Shown: positions 43,101 through 51,343 of the stretch, piece by piece
Layout of the letters: every line of letters begins with the position of its first letter
How positions within the stretch are numbered: the stretch's first letter is position 1
DNA from: Oscillibacter sp.
Lineage (GTDB): Bacteria > Bacillota > Clostridia > Oscillospirales > Oscillospiraceae
DNA: 64,000 nt
Direction of reading: 5' to 3'
Assembly: GCA_022791875.1 (NCBI GenBank)
Contig: JAAVZX010000002.1
Coordinates: 1-64,000, forward strand
Notes under the pieces: model-generated
The model's input: the letters and a program-made list of their open reading frames with translations, nothing else
Databases searched by the model: none
What the model was told of the DNA's origin: nothing
Position numbers and translations under genes: made by a program

Positions 43101-44189
43101 GGCCTCCTGCTTTCGGAGCTGCTCTGCGGCCTGCTCCAGCTGTTCTTCCAAACGGCCGCATTCCTCCTGCGCCTGCTGGAGCTGGGCCTGCTTGGAGGAC
43201 AGATCGTCGTCCCCCATGGCCAGGCGCTGGGCCCTGGCCTGCTCCAGGCGGATGCCCGACTGCTGCTGCCGCCGGGTCTGCTCTTCAAGCTGCTGTTTCA
43301 GGCTCTGCTGATTTTCTTTCGCGTCCTGAAGCTGGTTTTGCAGACTCAGCGTCTTATTTCTTGCCTCCAAAAAATACTGACCCTTGCAGCCCAGAATGTA
43401 TTGATTATACCGGTTATATTCATTGCGGATAATTCTGGCGTCCTGGATAGCCCTCTTGTATCCCAGCAGCGTATCCTCCAGGCTGTCCATCTGCTCCATG
43501 GTGCTGACCATGGCGGAGAGGTCGTCGTCTGTCAGAACCTGGAGGGAATCGTTCAAAATGCCCTTTACCACAGTGGGGCGGAAGTCCTTTGACAGCTTAG
43601 GGGCCCGCACCAGAATCAGCAGCTGGACCAGCTGGTCATACTGCCGGATGTCCCTGAATCCAAATATCTGGGCGTTGACCATCTCTTTATATTTGGTCTG
43701 GCTCTCCGCCCAGCAGTCCTGGTTTCCAATGAGATTGCGCAGTTTCTGCTTGCTGAGGGGCAGATTCTGCTTTCCGATTTTTTCGTACAGCAAAAGGCCG
43801 TCCGCTCCAATCCTCCGCCCGTCGCACAGGCAGAAGCCCCAGAAGTCGATCCCCTTGCCCCACTGAGCCCGCATTCCCACGCCGATGGTGCGGTATTCCT
43901 CCGCGTCCGATTTCCGGAATTCCAGATACAGGTAGCCGGTGGACTCATCCCGCTCGTGATCGCCCAGGAGGTAAAACTCCATCTTACGGTCCCTGGAGCC
44001 GAAGGGGTCCAGCCGCTCCGGACGGCGGTCTCCGTCCAGAATAAAGGGGATGAAGCTCTGGGTGGTGATGGATTTCCCGGCTGCATTGTTGCCGCGCAGG
44101 AGAATGTGCCCGTCGGTCAGTAAGAACTCCTCTTGATCGTACAACCAGAAATTCAGGAACCCCAGCTTATTCATCTTCCAGCGGGTCAT
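40140..44189 (-). CDS. jetC: Wadjet type II SMC-like ATPase JetC (TIGR02680 family)
   Basis: 1349-aa SMC/MukB-like ATPase that extrudes DNA loops and detects small circular DNA. Walker A HILLRGNNAAGKSITTQSF (about 35); signature NRFSGGEKAMAMYVPLF and Walker B CPRLLALDEAFAGVDD near the C-terminus. Between them about 800 residues of heptad-rich coiled coil (LQQAQEECGRLEEQLEQAAE) with a hinge-like PVPPLRGKQIQA region. ATG 44189 has GGGGGAGG before it and is preferred to 44213; it overlaps jetB by 23 bases. Confidence 0.9.
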   Translation of the reverse strand: MTRWKMNKLGFLNFWLYDQEEFLLTDGHILLRGNNAAGKSITTQSFIPFILDGDRRPERLDPFGSRDRKMEFYLLGDHERDESTGYLYLEFRKSDAEEYRTIGVGMRAQWGKGIDFWGFCLCDGRRIGADGLLLYEKIGKQNLPLSKQKLRNLIGNQDCWAESQTKYKEMVNAQIFGFRDIRQYDQLVQLLILVRAPKLSKDFRPTVVKGILNDSLQVLTDDDLSAMVSTMEQMDSLEDTLLGYKRAIQDARIIRNEYNRYNQYILGCKGQYFLEARNKTLSLQNQLQDAKENQQSLKQQLEEQTRRQQQSGIRLEQARAQRLAMGDDDLSSKQAQLQQAQEECGRLEEQLEQAAEQLRKQEAGIAKREVELRTYTANREDARAAVRQSLRELNHQNALLELGQEHEQYVRGLQGEQLDTDCQPLESALRQRKRQIGDVLNCLRKAEEARGVYDSACQALDQAADRVREAEIVFRDAQAQERDERDQLLEAFTRQREENTQLDIPQDIWLEIRRVLTTYRVPADWTPIRDHLDACARKRQSCLQDKKVHAEHTLSDLQSKSMELERQLKRVKDQPEPVPPLRGKQIQATRAHLAMRGVPCAPLYELVDFAPGLPQERRDLLEAQLQDAGLLDALVVPEASLPEVQELLEDFPDRFLVPGPAAPDPVSTLIPDAAGRFPKEAAACLRGISQSDLSAETALLPDGRFRCGMVQGHSHAGETAGFIGAAAREANHQRQIRELEEQLASLSEQTEAAQAEYKICMEQLAVLERERAHMPGAEELDQALALLEQARRDLRRLEEEKERRVSDEQAAKKVWAALDQESRSRSAGLPYERSVSGYEEAEEAASGYLEALNALDKHRQRLSDALQSMQRVQDTIDELRDLADMRRRENGALQRLLSSKQASAQELRDFLDRPENQARARRLAELEQEIKTQDRENREAENECTRIREQLKNSDETIERRKQDLTDAMINEQDLELYFKEDLELGFLNLGQDQGLEASARQAASKISASDRGRTSAEVGERLSSNYQRYRSSLSGYHPEIKMTFDAPGQSGQLRQRYVITLKKGGRELSLYAFIQSLENDIETTGALLEERDRELFENILTETISHTLRARIEESGQWTRNMTGLMATLTTSMGLTFSLDWKEKKSEGDGELDTAYLVTLLNKDRALLTPEDSQKVSNHFRSKVKRAREDAHLQGKLVNYADLIRDVLDYRSWYEFRLFYQRASDGKKELTDRVFNRFSGGEKAMAMYVPLFASVSAQYLKGGAACPRLLALDEAFAGVDDQNISAMFELMSTLDFDYIINSQVLWGCYACVDDLDIAEMHHPPDAQVVTILHYHWNGAQKVFEDAGS

Positions 44190-45324
44190 CTTCCTCCCCC
44201 TCTCTGACTTCATTATGGAAAGAGGCGGGATAATGTCCCACCAGTTTGCCCACAGCCGGGTAGAGCAGGATATCGTCCTCCATCTCCTCGAGCAGCATCC
44301 ATTGGGCCATATAGGCCGTCAGCTCCTGGACGATGCGGTCCAGGGACATGGCGCGCAGCTGGGAGCCCCAGCCGTTTCCGCAGAGGGAGCGGCAGCGCTC
44401 CGTTTCGTAGCGGAACTCCCGGCGGCTCAGCAGAACGGTATCGTCCTCCCGGCGGAAGTAACGCCCCTGGGCGATTTCCTCCCGAAGCTGGGTACACAGC
44501 AGTAGCGCCGCGTCCGACAGGGCCCGGGTGCCGGGGTAGATCAGGCCGCAGCGATCCCCTTCGGACAGGAGAAAGAACGCGCCGTTTTTGTGGACCTGGA
44601 GCTCGCCGTCCATGGCCTTGTCCAGGCTGGCGCTGACCGTCCTGCGCTGGTTTTTGATGTATTCATAGTCGCTTCGGGTTTCGTCGGAGCAGTAAAGTCC
44701 GGGGGTTAACACAAGCTGCTGGTAGACCCGGTGCCGGCGGCTCTCCGTCTCGTCGCCCTCCCAGGAGAATGCCTCGAAGTCCTCGATGGATTGGCAGTCC
44801 ATGATGTCCCGTCCAAAATGGACCGGAAAATGGCGGGACAAGCCGGTATTTTCATAGAGCACCTCCTGGTCCCGGTTGCTGCCAAAGCCGGCGCTGTTCC
44901 CGTCGTATACCAGCACCAGCCCCGCTTCCTGGGCATACTGGAGAACTCGCACAAGAGACTTGCGGTGGAGGAACAGCGTCCAGTCCACCGGCATCACGTC
45001 CGCCAGATAACTCTCCGCCGCCTTGGTCAGAAAAGAGAGCAGAAACGGTTCCCCGTCGTCCAAATCGGCCAGGAAAAGCAGCACGGCGCACAGCAGGCAG
45101 TAGTCCATCGTTTCCTGAAACGTCGGAATCCCCATCCAGGGCATCGCTTTGGGCGGCACCTTTTCCAGCTTGATGACGGACTCGTTGACAATCAGGTTCC
45201 AGCCCAGCTGTTCATTGATGAATCTGTGATGCTCCGGAAGCGTTTTCTGTAGAAGAAAGAAAAGCTCCTTGTTTTCGGCCCGCGTGACCCAGAAGCGATC
45301 CAACAGCGCGCGGAATTCAACCAT
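44167..45324 (-). CDS. jetB: Wadjet type II subunit JetB (TIGR02678 family)
   Basis: 385 aa. KITE-type (tandem winged-helix) partner of the SMC-kleisin complex, by family. The track starts at 45351; ATG 45324 (MVEFRALLDRFWVTRAENK) has GAGGAGG seven bases upstream. Consistent blocks are WNLIVNESVIKLEKVPP, MGIPTFQETMDYCLLCAVLLFL and LLYPAVGKLVGHYP near the end. Overlaps jetA by eight bases and jetC by 23. The acidic C-terminus EEDDPLEDE is partly dictated by the overlap. Confidence 0.87.
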   Translation of the reverse strand: MVEFRALLDRFWVTRAENKELFFLLQKTLPEHHRFINEQLGWNLIVNESVIKLEKVPPKAMPWMGIPTFQETMDYCLLCAVLLFLADLDDGEPFLLSFLTKAAESYLADVMPVDWTLFLHRKSLVRVLQYAQEAGLVLVYDGNSAGFGSNRDQEVLYENTGLSRHFPVHFGRDIMDCQSIEDFEAFSWEGDETESRRHRVYQQLVLTPGLYCSDETRSDYEYIKNQRRTVSASLDKAMDGELQVHKNGAFFLLSEGDRCGLIYPGTRALSDAALLLCTQLREEIAQGRYFRREDDTVLLSRREFRYETERCRSLCGNGWGSQLRAMSLDRIVQELTAYMAQWMLLEEMEDDILLYPAVGKLVGHYPASFHNEVREGEEDDPLEDE

Positions 45325-46804
45325 GGCTGGCCTCCTCAAACAATAACACACAGCTGGGCATGGTCAGAGTGCCGTCGGTACAGACAAGGCTGCATGTCTG
45401 GCCGATCCGTTTTTTCAGGGTGTAAGACTGGCCGTACTGGGTTTGCCCCCGGCCATCCGGGCTCAGGTTCGCAGCGGCGACCCAGGAGAGGAATACAGTG
45501 CGCACAGCAGGGGAGACGGGCTTGTCCAGGGAAGCCAGGTCCAAGGCTCCGTTATGGATATAGCTCAAAACCTCCTGACGGAGGGCGTTTTCCTTTTCCA
45601 GAATTTTTTTCCGCTGAGCGGCCTTTTCACTGCTTTTGTCCGCAAAGCCGGAGCGGTCCAGACGCGGTTTATAGGACCGTGTTCTGGGCTGGAGCGCGTA
45701 TTCAAAGGGCGGTTCGTCATAGGTGCTCAGGTCAATCCGCTCCGTTTCCCGGACGGCGGAAAAGGAGAAGTGCCGGGCCTGCTGGGTGCCGAACACCAGA
45801 GCGGAGAGGCGATGGGCGTCGTTTATGTCCTGGAAGCCGGCAAAGAGCGTGAGCAGATGGTTCAGCTCCGCCTTGTTGCTCACGCCCATGTTCTCCATTT
45901 GAACCAGCAGGGCGGCGTTCTGCACGGCCCTGCGGATGACCTCGTTGGTGACATGCAGTACCTGCCGGTAGGTGGGGTCTCTGCCGGTGAACCAGTCGGA
46001 CAGAGACTGCCAGACGCCCTGACACCGGGTTTTCAGCTCTTTCTTCCAATTGGGCGTCTGTTCCGACTGAGGGCGTGGGATTTCCAGCTCGCTGCGGTGG
46101 ACCAGATCTAAAATATGCTCCACCTGTTCCGGAGAAAATTTCTCCAGCTGCGCACCGATTTGTGCGGCGCTGCGCTGGAGATCCTGTATGAAGTTCTCCA
46201 GATAGCGGACCAGATTCTGCTTATAGGCGATGAAATCCACGGACTTCATCTGCATCTCCATTCCGGGGCCGTAAAAATTCCGCAGGTAATCCTGGTGATT
46301 CTGGCTCAGCCGCTGGAAGTCCTCCTGCAAATCCTGCCACCAGGTGTGAACCTCATAGAGTGACAGCCCGTCCAGCCCTTCTGCCTCGCGCAGGCTTTTC
46401 CGGATGCGGCGGAAGGGGCTTGTGGAGAGGCTGGCGGTCTGGGCGGACAGGTTTTCCAGCGTAATGGTCATTCGCTCAATCTCAATGGCCGGCTGGGACA
46501 TCATGTATTGAAACTGGCGGTTTTTGAATTCTGCGATGGTGCGGGGCTTGCGGGGGTCCTGAATGGGCGTCAGGTTCTTCCACTTAATCAGCTGCTGCAA
46601 ATCGAGGGACAGCTGATCCGGAGTGTACTGGGCGAACAGCGGCTGGCGCTGAAGGAGGGCGAGGACGGCGTCTCTGTCCATTTGGTAGTGCATTTTCTGG
46701 TGCTCCAGGTAGAAGATGCGCATAATGGTGCGGTAGACGGTGTAGTTGTCGGCTGAGAGGTATCTGGTCTCCGGAATGCTCTCCAGAAGGTCGGCTTGCA
46801 GCAT
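45317..46804 (-). CDS. jetA: Wadjet type II subunit JetA (TIGR02677 family)
   Basis: 495 aa. Kleisin-like subunit bridging the SMC heads. N-terminus YLSADNYTVYRTIMRIFYLEH and VLALLQRQPLF are a winged-helix-like start; QLIKWKNLTPIQDPRKPRTI is family-typical. A helical middle and C-terminal winged helix (TYDEPPFEYALQPRTRSYK) follow. ATG 46804 after GAGAGGTGCATGGACC. First gene of the operon, about 45 bp from a good promoter. Less GC-rich upstream DNA fits acquisition by transfer. Confidence 0.87.
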   Translation of the reverse strand: MLQADLLESIPETRYLSADNYTVYRTIMRIFYLEHQKMHYQMDRDAVLALLQRQPLFAQYTPDQLSLDLQQLIKWKNLTPIQDPRKPRTIAEFKNRQFQYMMSQPAIEIERMTITLENLSAQTASLSTSPFRRIRKSLREAEGLDGLSLYEVHTWWQDLQEDFQRLSQNHQDYLRNFYGPGMEMQMKSVDFIAYKQNLVRYLENFIQDLQRSAAQIGAQLEKFSPEQVEHILDLVHRSELEIPRPQSEQTPNWKKELKTRCQGVWQSLSDWFTGRDPTYRQVLHVTNEVIRRAVQNAALLVQMENMGVSNKAELNHLLTLFAGFQDINDAHRLSALVFGTQQARHFSFSAVRETERIDLSTYDEPPFEYALQPRTRSYKPRLDRSGFADKSSEKAAQRKKILEKENALRQEVLSYIHNGALDLASLDKPVSPAVRTVFLSWVAAANLSPDGRGQTQYGQSYTLKKRIGQTCSLVCTDGTLTMPSCVLLFEEASHG

Positions 46805-46847
46805 GGTCCATGCACCTCTCTAATCTTGATGGGGATGATATGACGTA

Positions 46848-46876
46848 ATTATACTATATTGTTCAAAATTTTACAA
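46848..46876 (-). promoter_or_regulatory. Promoter of jetABCD
   Basis: Minus-strand TTGTAA, 17-bp spacer, TATAAT in an AT-rich gap. The rest of the 278-bp gap to the MBL gene is AT-rich and empty except for one hairpin. Confidence 0.75.
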
Positions 46877-47001
46877 ATATTTTTTGGCCTGCTGTGAAAA
46901 TTTGCCTGGTGATTTTGAGATATTTGGAGTTTTCAGGGGAAGTGGTGGGGTGTGATTTGCGTTATTAAACATAATCTGTATTAAAAATTTTCCAGAATGA
47001 T

Positions 47002-47045
47002 AACCCTCCCGGGCTTCCGGTTTTCACTGAAAGCCCAAGAGGGTT
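47002..47045 (-). terminator. Possible terminator after the MBL hydrolase gene
   Basis: AACCCTCTTGGGCTT pairs with AAGCCCGGGAGGGTT (two G-U pairs), a 15-bp stem with a 14-base loop. Only a loose T-rich tail follows (TCATTCTGGAAAATTTTTAA), so efficiency is uncertain. Confidence 0.55.
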
Positions 47046-47082
47046 ACAAAAACGGCCTTATCCAATTTCAATGTGACCTTGT

Positions 47083-47919
47083 TTATCTTTGAAACTTGCT
47101 TTCTTTCTCCAATTGATCCAACTCCGCCAGCTTTTCGTCCAGCTGCTGTGTCCATACGGATGGGTCAACAAATGGCGTATAGTCCTTTTTATCATTTTGA
47201 ATACGATCCGCCATGTGAATGTTTATCGGGTGGTTGGTGATGCTGATATCGACCCTTTTCTCTCTCAGTTCCAGCATCTGGGCGCGGAATGCGTCCCGCG
47301 CCGCAAAGGCGGATGCAGCGTCCGGGAAATCCTTATCGCCCATTGTGTTCATGCCCAGACCGCCATGAAGTCCAACCGTGTAAGTCTTTCCGGTTTCATC
47401 ATCGGTATCCTCAAAGAAGAAACTGGTAGTTCCGGGAGTATGGCCCGGGGTCAGAACAGGCTGAATCCGCATACCGCCCAGCTCAATGGGGCGGCTGTAA
47501 TCATAATACCGGTCCGGCGTGAAGGGAAGGCAGTAATCTATGCCGTCAGTATCATGGTATTCCGGAATGTTGGGCCAGTCCTTTTCAAGTTCACTCATGT
47601 AAACGATCGGATGACAATAGTGCTGCAAAAGCTGCATTCCGCTGAAATGATCGATATGGCAGTGGGACAGCAGACACAGCTTTACGTCCCGTTCCGGGTC
47701 ATATCCAATCTTCCGGATGGCCTCAAAAATCTGCCACATCTGGCCGTTGATGCCGGAGTCGATTATGATCAGGCCCTCCTTCGTTTCAATCAGGATTACA
47801 CCCACCCAGGTCTGGCCCACAAACCAGCTGTGGGGTGATACCCGTACAGGCCCGGTAGCGTCCTCCCAGGGGCGGCGGGCCGCTTTTTCGTACCAATCAT
47901 GCAGAGGCTGAGGCATCAT
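47083..47919 (-). CDS. MBL-fold metallo-hydrolase
   Basis: 278 aa. Metallo-beta-lactamase fold: IIIDSGINGQMWQ, the metal motif LLSHCHIDHFSGM (HxHxDH), LTPGHTPGTTSFFFED and a late His in DISITNHPINIH. No signal peptide, so cytosolic; it differs from secreted beta-lactamases. The spacing and PGTTSF resemble the subclass B3-like branch, which includes many non-lactamase enzymes. It is the last gene, 18 bp after tctA, so it probably acts on the imported compound. Start is one of two adjacent ATGs, with AAGGAG upstream. Confidence 0.85.
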   Translation of the reverse strand: MMPQPLHDWYEKAARRPWEDATGPVRVSPHSWFVGQTWVGVILIETKEGLIIIDSGINGQMWQIFEAIRKIGYDPERDVKLCLLSHCHIDHFSGMQLLQHYCHPIVYMSELEKDWPNIPEYHDTDGIDYCLPFTPDRYYDYSRPIELGGMRIQPVLTPGHTPGTTSFFFEDTDDETGKTYTVGLHGGLGMNTMGDKDFPDAASAFAARDAFRAQMLELREKRVDISITNHPINIHMADRIQNDKKDYTPFVDPSVWTQQLDEKLAELDQLEKESKFQR

Positions 47920-47937
47920 GGTTCAACACGCTCCTTT

Positions 47938-49485
47938 TTAATTGTCCCGGACGCCAAATTTGTTGGCTTCCATCTCGGCTTTTTCAACATCTGTCATTCT
48001 GCCGGACGCGGCTCTGCGCTTCGCCCTGGCATCGCGGATAAAGGGCCATACAAGAGAGGCAAACGCGATCAGCAGCAGGGCGCAGGATACTGGCCGCTGG
48101 AAGAAGATAAGAAACCCGTTTTTGGAATATGTCATTCCCTGCCGCATGTATTCCTCCATCATAGGCCCCAGAATATAGCCCAGGATAAAGGGCGACATGG
48201 ACGCATGGCCGTAGATCATAAAAATTCCGACCAGGGTCATGATTGCGGTAAAATAGATGCTGGAAATCGAAAAGGTATCCGTATAGGACCCTACCAGGCA
48301 CATCGTAAAAATGGCGGGGTACAGGTAGTGAATCGGTACGCGAAGGATGTAGGGAAAAGTGCGGATTCCTCCTAATTCCAGTACGAAGGTAATGATATTG
48401 CCTGCCAGCAGCACCGCGTAAAATAAGTAGACCAGATCGGTGTTGGTATTCAGCAGCATGGGGCCGGATTGGATTCCCTGAATAATCAGGCAGCTCAGCA
48501 GAATGGCGCAGGAGGTGTCCCCCGGGATTCCCAAAGCAATGGTGGGGATGATAGCGCCTCCGATGGAGGCGTTGTTGGCTATCTCAGAGGCGATAATGCC
48601 TTCATCGCAGCCTGTACCGAACTTCTCTGGATGCTCACTGGAGGATTTCGCCATCGCGTAGGACACGATGTTGGACAGGCCACCGCCCATGCCGGGAAGA
48701 AAGCCAATCCATAAGCCGATTAAAAACGATTTTATGATGAGCTTCCAATGTGTAAAATACTCTTTCAAGGGAATGCCTACGCCCTTGATTTTTCCCGTAT
48801 CCAGTTCCTTATCAAACACAACGCCGTCAGAGAAGGACTCCAGCAGGCCGGCAATCGCAAACACGCCCAGCATCAGCGCCAGCATGGGGAATCCGCCCAG
48901 AAGGGTCTTCGTTCCAAACGTAAAACGCTTGGCTCCGTCAACGGGGGCGATGCCCACCATTGCCAGCATAATGCCCATACAGGCGGAGATCAGGCCGGTA
49001 AACATCTCTCCCTTTGAGATTGTTATCACCAGCAGGATAGCGGCAGTACACAGCGCGAAATACTCCCAGGGCCCTAAAAGCACAGCGATTTTGGCAATTG
49101 GCGCCGTCAGGACCATCGCAACAAGGAGACTGCCAATGGTGGCAAGAAAGCTGGAGAAAATGCCGATTCCCAGCGCCCGGGAGGCGCGGCCGCTTTTGGC
49201 CATGGGATAGCCGTCAAAGCATGTGGCAATATTGGCCGGACTGCCAGGCACGTTTAACAGAGTAGACGCGATCAGACCGCCGGAGCAGCCGCCCACATAA
49301 ATACCGCCCATGAAGGCAATTGCGCCTGAGGGTTCCATAGCAAAGGTCAGCGGCAGAAACAGGGCCATGGCGGTGGTAGCGTTTAACCCTGGGATAGCGC
49401 CGAAGATAATGCCTATAGGGACGCCGATAAACATGAGAAAGAAATTGATGGGGGCAAACAGGTTTCCCAGAACCGTCCATATCAT
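47938..49485 (-). CDS. tctA: Tripartite tricarboxylate transporter large permease TctA
   Basis: 515 aa with about 11-12 membrane helices. Family signatures: IGVPIGIIFGAIPGLNATTAMALFLP (repeat 1), GGIYVGGCSGGLIASTLLNVPGSPANIAT, and the matched repeat FLPGMGGGLSNIVSYA and GAIIPTIALGIPGDTSCAI. It takes up carboxylates by ion symport together with TctB and the binding protein TctC. 18 bp after tctB. The actual substrate is not evident. Confidence 0.94.
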   Translation of the reverse strand: MIWTVLGNLFAPINFFLMFIGVPIGIIFGAIPGLNATTAMALFLPLTFAMEPSGAIAFMGGIYVGGCSGGLIASTLLNVPGSPANIATCFDGYPMAKSGRASRALGIGIFSSFLATIGSLLVAMVLTAPIAKIAVLLGPWEYFALCTAAILLVITISKGEMFTGLISACMGIMLAMVGIAPVDGAKRFTFGTKTLLGGFPMLALMLGVFAIAGLLESFSDGVVFDKELDTGKIKGVGIPLKEYFTHWKLIIKSFLIGLWIGFLPGMGGGLSNIVSYAMAKSSSEHPEKFGTGCDEGIIASEIANNASIGGAIIPTIALGIPGDTSCAILLSCLIIQGIQSGPMLLNTNTDLVYLFYAVLLAGNIITFVLELGGIRTFPYILRVPIHYLYPAIFTMCLVGSYTDTFSISSIYFTAIMTLVGIFMIYGHASMSPFILGYILGPMMEEYMRQGMTYSKNGFLIFFQRPVSCALLLIAFASLVWPFIRDARAKRRAASGRMTDVEKAEMEANKFGVRDN

Positions 49486-49503
49486 ACAGAAGTCACCTGC
49501 CTT

Positions 49504-49992
49504 TCAGAATAGCTTCCAGAGCTCGCCGCCGGGCAAATAGATTTTCATTATGTTGTGGAACACCACATAGATAACCGCTGTCACAGCAGCAGAGAACAGT
49601 ACGACTCTGTACCATTTGAGGTGGTGGTTTCGCTTCATCAGAAGCACCAGAATAGCCAATTCCATAAAGGTGGCAGGCAGAAAACCGATCCATTTGAACG
49701 CAATGGAATATACGCCGACAGCAATTAAAATGCAGGCTACGCGCAGGCGCATTCTATGTCCGCCGAAGAAGGGCTTTGTATCCGGCTCATTGGAGCGGAT
49801 GAACTTTCCCACAGCAGAAATACCCATGATGATACAGAGAATGTACGGAAATAGTTTAGAGCCGGGGTCGCTGCCGCCGACATTTCCAAAAAGCGCTTTG
49901 ATCTTGCTGGTTTGATACACCATAAAAATGCTGAAAATCAAGATGCAGATACTGAATATCCGGTCCTGATTCATTACAAATTTTTTCTTCAT
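49504..49992 (-). CDS. tctB: Tripartite tricarboxylate transporter small subunit TctB
   Basis: 162-aa membrane protein with four helices, a weakly conserved family. First helix RIFSICILIFSIFMVYQTSKI, then the typical DPGSKLFPYILCIIMGISAVGKF. ATG 49992 after GGAGAACGG. It lies between tctC and tctA; a hairpin in the tctC-tctB gap may lower its expression relative to the binding protein. Confidence 0.88.
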   Translation of the reverse strand: MKKKFVMNQDRIFSICILIFSIFMVYQTSKIKALFGNVGGSDPGSKLFPYILCIIMGISAVGKFIRSNEPDTKPFFGGHRMRLRVACILIAVGVYSIAFKWIGFLPATFMELAILVLLMKRNHHLKWYRVVLFSAAVTAVIYVVFHNIMKIYLPGGELWKLF

Positions 49993-50019
49993 ATTTTCCG
50001 TTCTCCAAAGGGGGACATT

Positions 50020-50046
50020 GAGGGAGGAGGGGACGCCTCCTCCCTC
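50020..50046 (-). promoter_or_regulatory. Hairpin between tctC and tctB
   Basis: GAGGGAGGAGG and CCTCCTCCCTC, a perfect 11-bp stem around five bases. No T run follows on the minus strand. Such hairpins after binding-protein genes often stabilise the upstream mRNA or partly stop transcription. Confidence 0.65.
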
Positions 50047-50081
50047 GCGTCTGACTGATTCGGGTGTGAAAAAGTGCTGAA

Positions 50082-51140
50082 TTAGCGGGTGGCCAGGCCG
50101 GCAATCTGACAGGCATCCAGAATCTGCTCGCTGTATTCCTGGAGATGAGCCTGCACCGCTTTGCAGTCGCCAATAGAGGTCAAGGGCATATTCAGCTTTA
50201 AAAGGGCCTCCTGGACATCGGGACTCTCCAGGGAAGCGCTGAACAGCTCGTTAATGCGGTTCATATCAGCCTCGGATGTGCCGGCGGGAACATAAACCAC
50301 CAACGGCAGATTCACCAGATAATCATAGCCCGCTTCCTCCAGGGTTTCCACCTGCTGAAGCTTTTCGGTCATGCTGTCGTCGCGGCCATGGACTGTGCTG
50401 ATGACTTTAATACTGTCGTCAGCCAGATAGTTTTGGGTGGTGGTGCCATTGATAATAGTGATATCCAGATTGTGCCCCATAATCAGGGGAACTCGGTCGG
50501 CGTCCGTACCGGTGGCCACATAGGTCCACTCAATCCCCAGCTGGGACGCCAGCTGAATGCCCATCAGATGGGCCAGGTCGCCCAGGCAGGCGCCGAAGTT
50601 CAGCTCGCCGGGATGCTCTTCCGCGTATGCCTTTACATCTGCGATGCTGTTGAAGGGAGAATCGGTGGGGACGATTACGCAGTAAGAACCGGCAATAGAA
50701 GAGGCCCAAATTGGAATCAGATCCTCAAACGGCTTTTCATCAATCAAGCCGATGTCATAGTTCATGAAAAGGGTCCCGTTAAAGTACAATATCTTATTGA
50801 GGGGATTTGTGCCGGCGTCCGCCGCCTCTGCAATCGCCACAGCGCCGCTGCCGTCGATATTATTAACGACGGCAAAATCTCCGTACTGGCTGATGTCCGT
50901 CAGCATTGCCCGAAGACTCAGGTCCGTGCCGCCGCCGGGAGAGGCGGGAACCAGAATTTCCACGCTGCCGTTCGGCCAATCGCTGGTTTCCGCGCCGCCT
51001 ATGCTGCCGGTGTCTCCGCCGCTGGAGGCCGGAGGTGTGGACGGGGTGGAAGTTCCCGGCTGGGAACTGTCGCCGCCGCAGGCGGCCAGGGAAAGAGCCA
51101 TTGCAAGAATCAGGAACAGCGCAAAAAACTTCTTTTTCAT
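50082..51140 (-). CDS. tctC: TctC-type solute-binding lipoprotein
   Basis: 352 aa. Lipoprotein signal peptide MKKKFFALFLILAMALSLAAC with lipobox LAAC, then a Ser/Gly/Pro linker. The mature part starts WPNGSVEILVPASPGGGTDLSLRAM, the classic TctC/BugT substrate loop. NYDIGLIDEKPFEDLIPI and LIMGHNLDITIINGTTTQNYL fit the family. It is membrane-anchored outside the cell and feeds TctBA. First gene of the transport operon with its own promoter. Confidence 0.92.
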   Translation of the reverse strand: MKKKFFALFLILAMALSLAACGGDSSQPGTSTPSTPPASSGGDTGSIGGAETSDWPNGSVEILVPASPGGGTDLSLRAMLTDISQYGDFAVVNNIDGSGAVAIAEAADAGTNPLNKILYFNGTLFMNYDIGLIDEKPFEDLIPIWASSIAGSYCVIVPTDSPFNSIADVKAYAEEHPGELNFGACLGDLAHLMGIQLASQLGIEWTYVATGTDADRVPLIMGHNLDITIINGTTTQNYLADDSIKVISTVHGRDDSMTEKLQQVETLEEAGYDYLVNLPLVVYVPAGTSEADMNRINELFSASLESPDVQEALLKLNMPLTSIGDCKAVQAHLQEYSEQILDACQIAGLATR

Positions 51141-51228
51141 TGTGGTTTCTCCTCTCGCACTTTAAAATTACAGGTACCGCAAATCATTTTGTTATCTTTG
51201 CACGATTTTAACGGACCTGCTGCCTGAA

Positions 51229-51256
51229 ATTATATGCTGTCCGCAAAAAATGTAAA
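51229..51256 (-). promoter_or_regulatory. Promoter of tctCBA-MBL operon
   Basis: Minus-strand TTTACA, 16-bp spacer, TATAAT. About 90 bp of leader before tctC includes GCAAA...TTTGC half-sites (CGTGCAAAGATAACAAAATG). This is the likely place of action for the upstream AraC-type regulator, though no site is proved. Confidence 0.7.
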
Positions 51257-51269
51257 TAATCAGAAAAAT

Positions 51270-51317
51270 AGTGCATGAATGAATTCGTGGAAAAATCCAA
51301 AAATTCATTCACGCACT
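51270..51317 (-). terminator. Terminator after the DctP-like gene
   Basis: AGTGCGTGAATGAATT pairs with AATTCATTCATGCACT (one G-U pair), a 16-bp stem. ATTTTTCTG follows on the minus strand. It separates the regulatory pair from the transporter operon. Confidence 0.85.
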
Positions 51318-51343
51318 AAAAAAATGTTCACAGGGATTACAGT

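Noticed and set aside
40869-43592. 361-aa and 532-aa plus-strand ORFs inside jetC
   Set aside because: Antisense to the coiled-coil coding region of jetC; no independent signals.
38860-46804. Reporting the SMC-like operon as a novel defence system
   Set aside because: It matches the known four-gene TIGR02677-02680 set, type II Wadjet.
47083-47919. Calling the MBL protein a class B beta-lactamase
   Set aside because: No signal peptide, operon with a tricarboxylate transporter, and HxHxDH is common to the whole superfamily.
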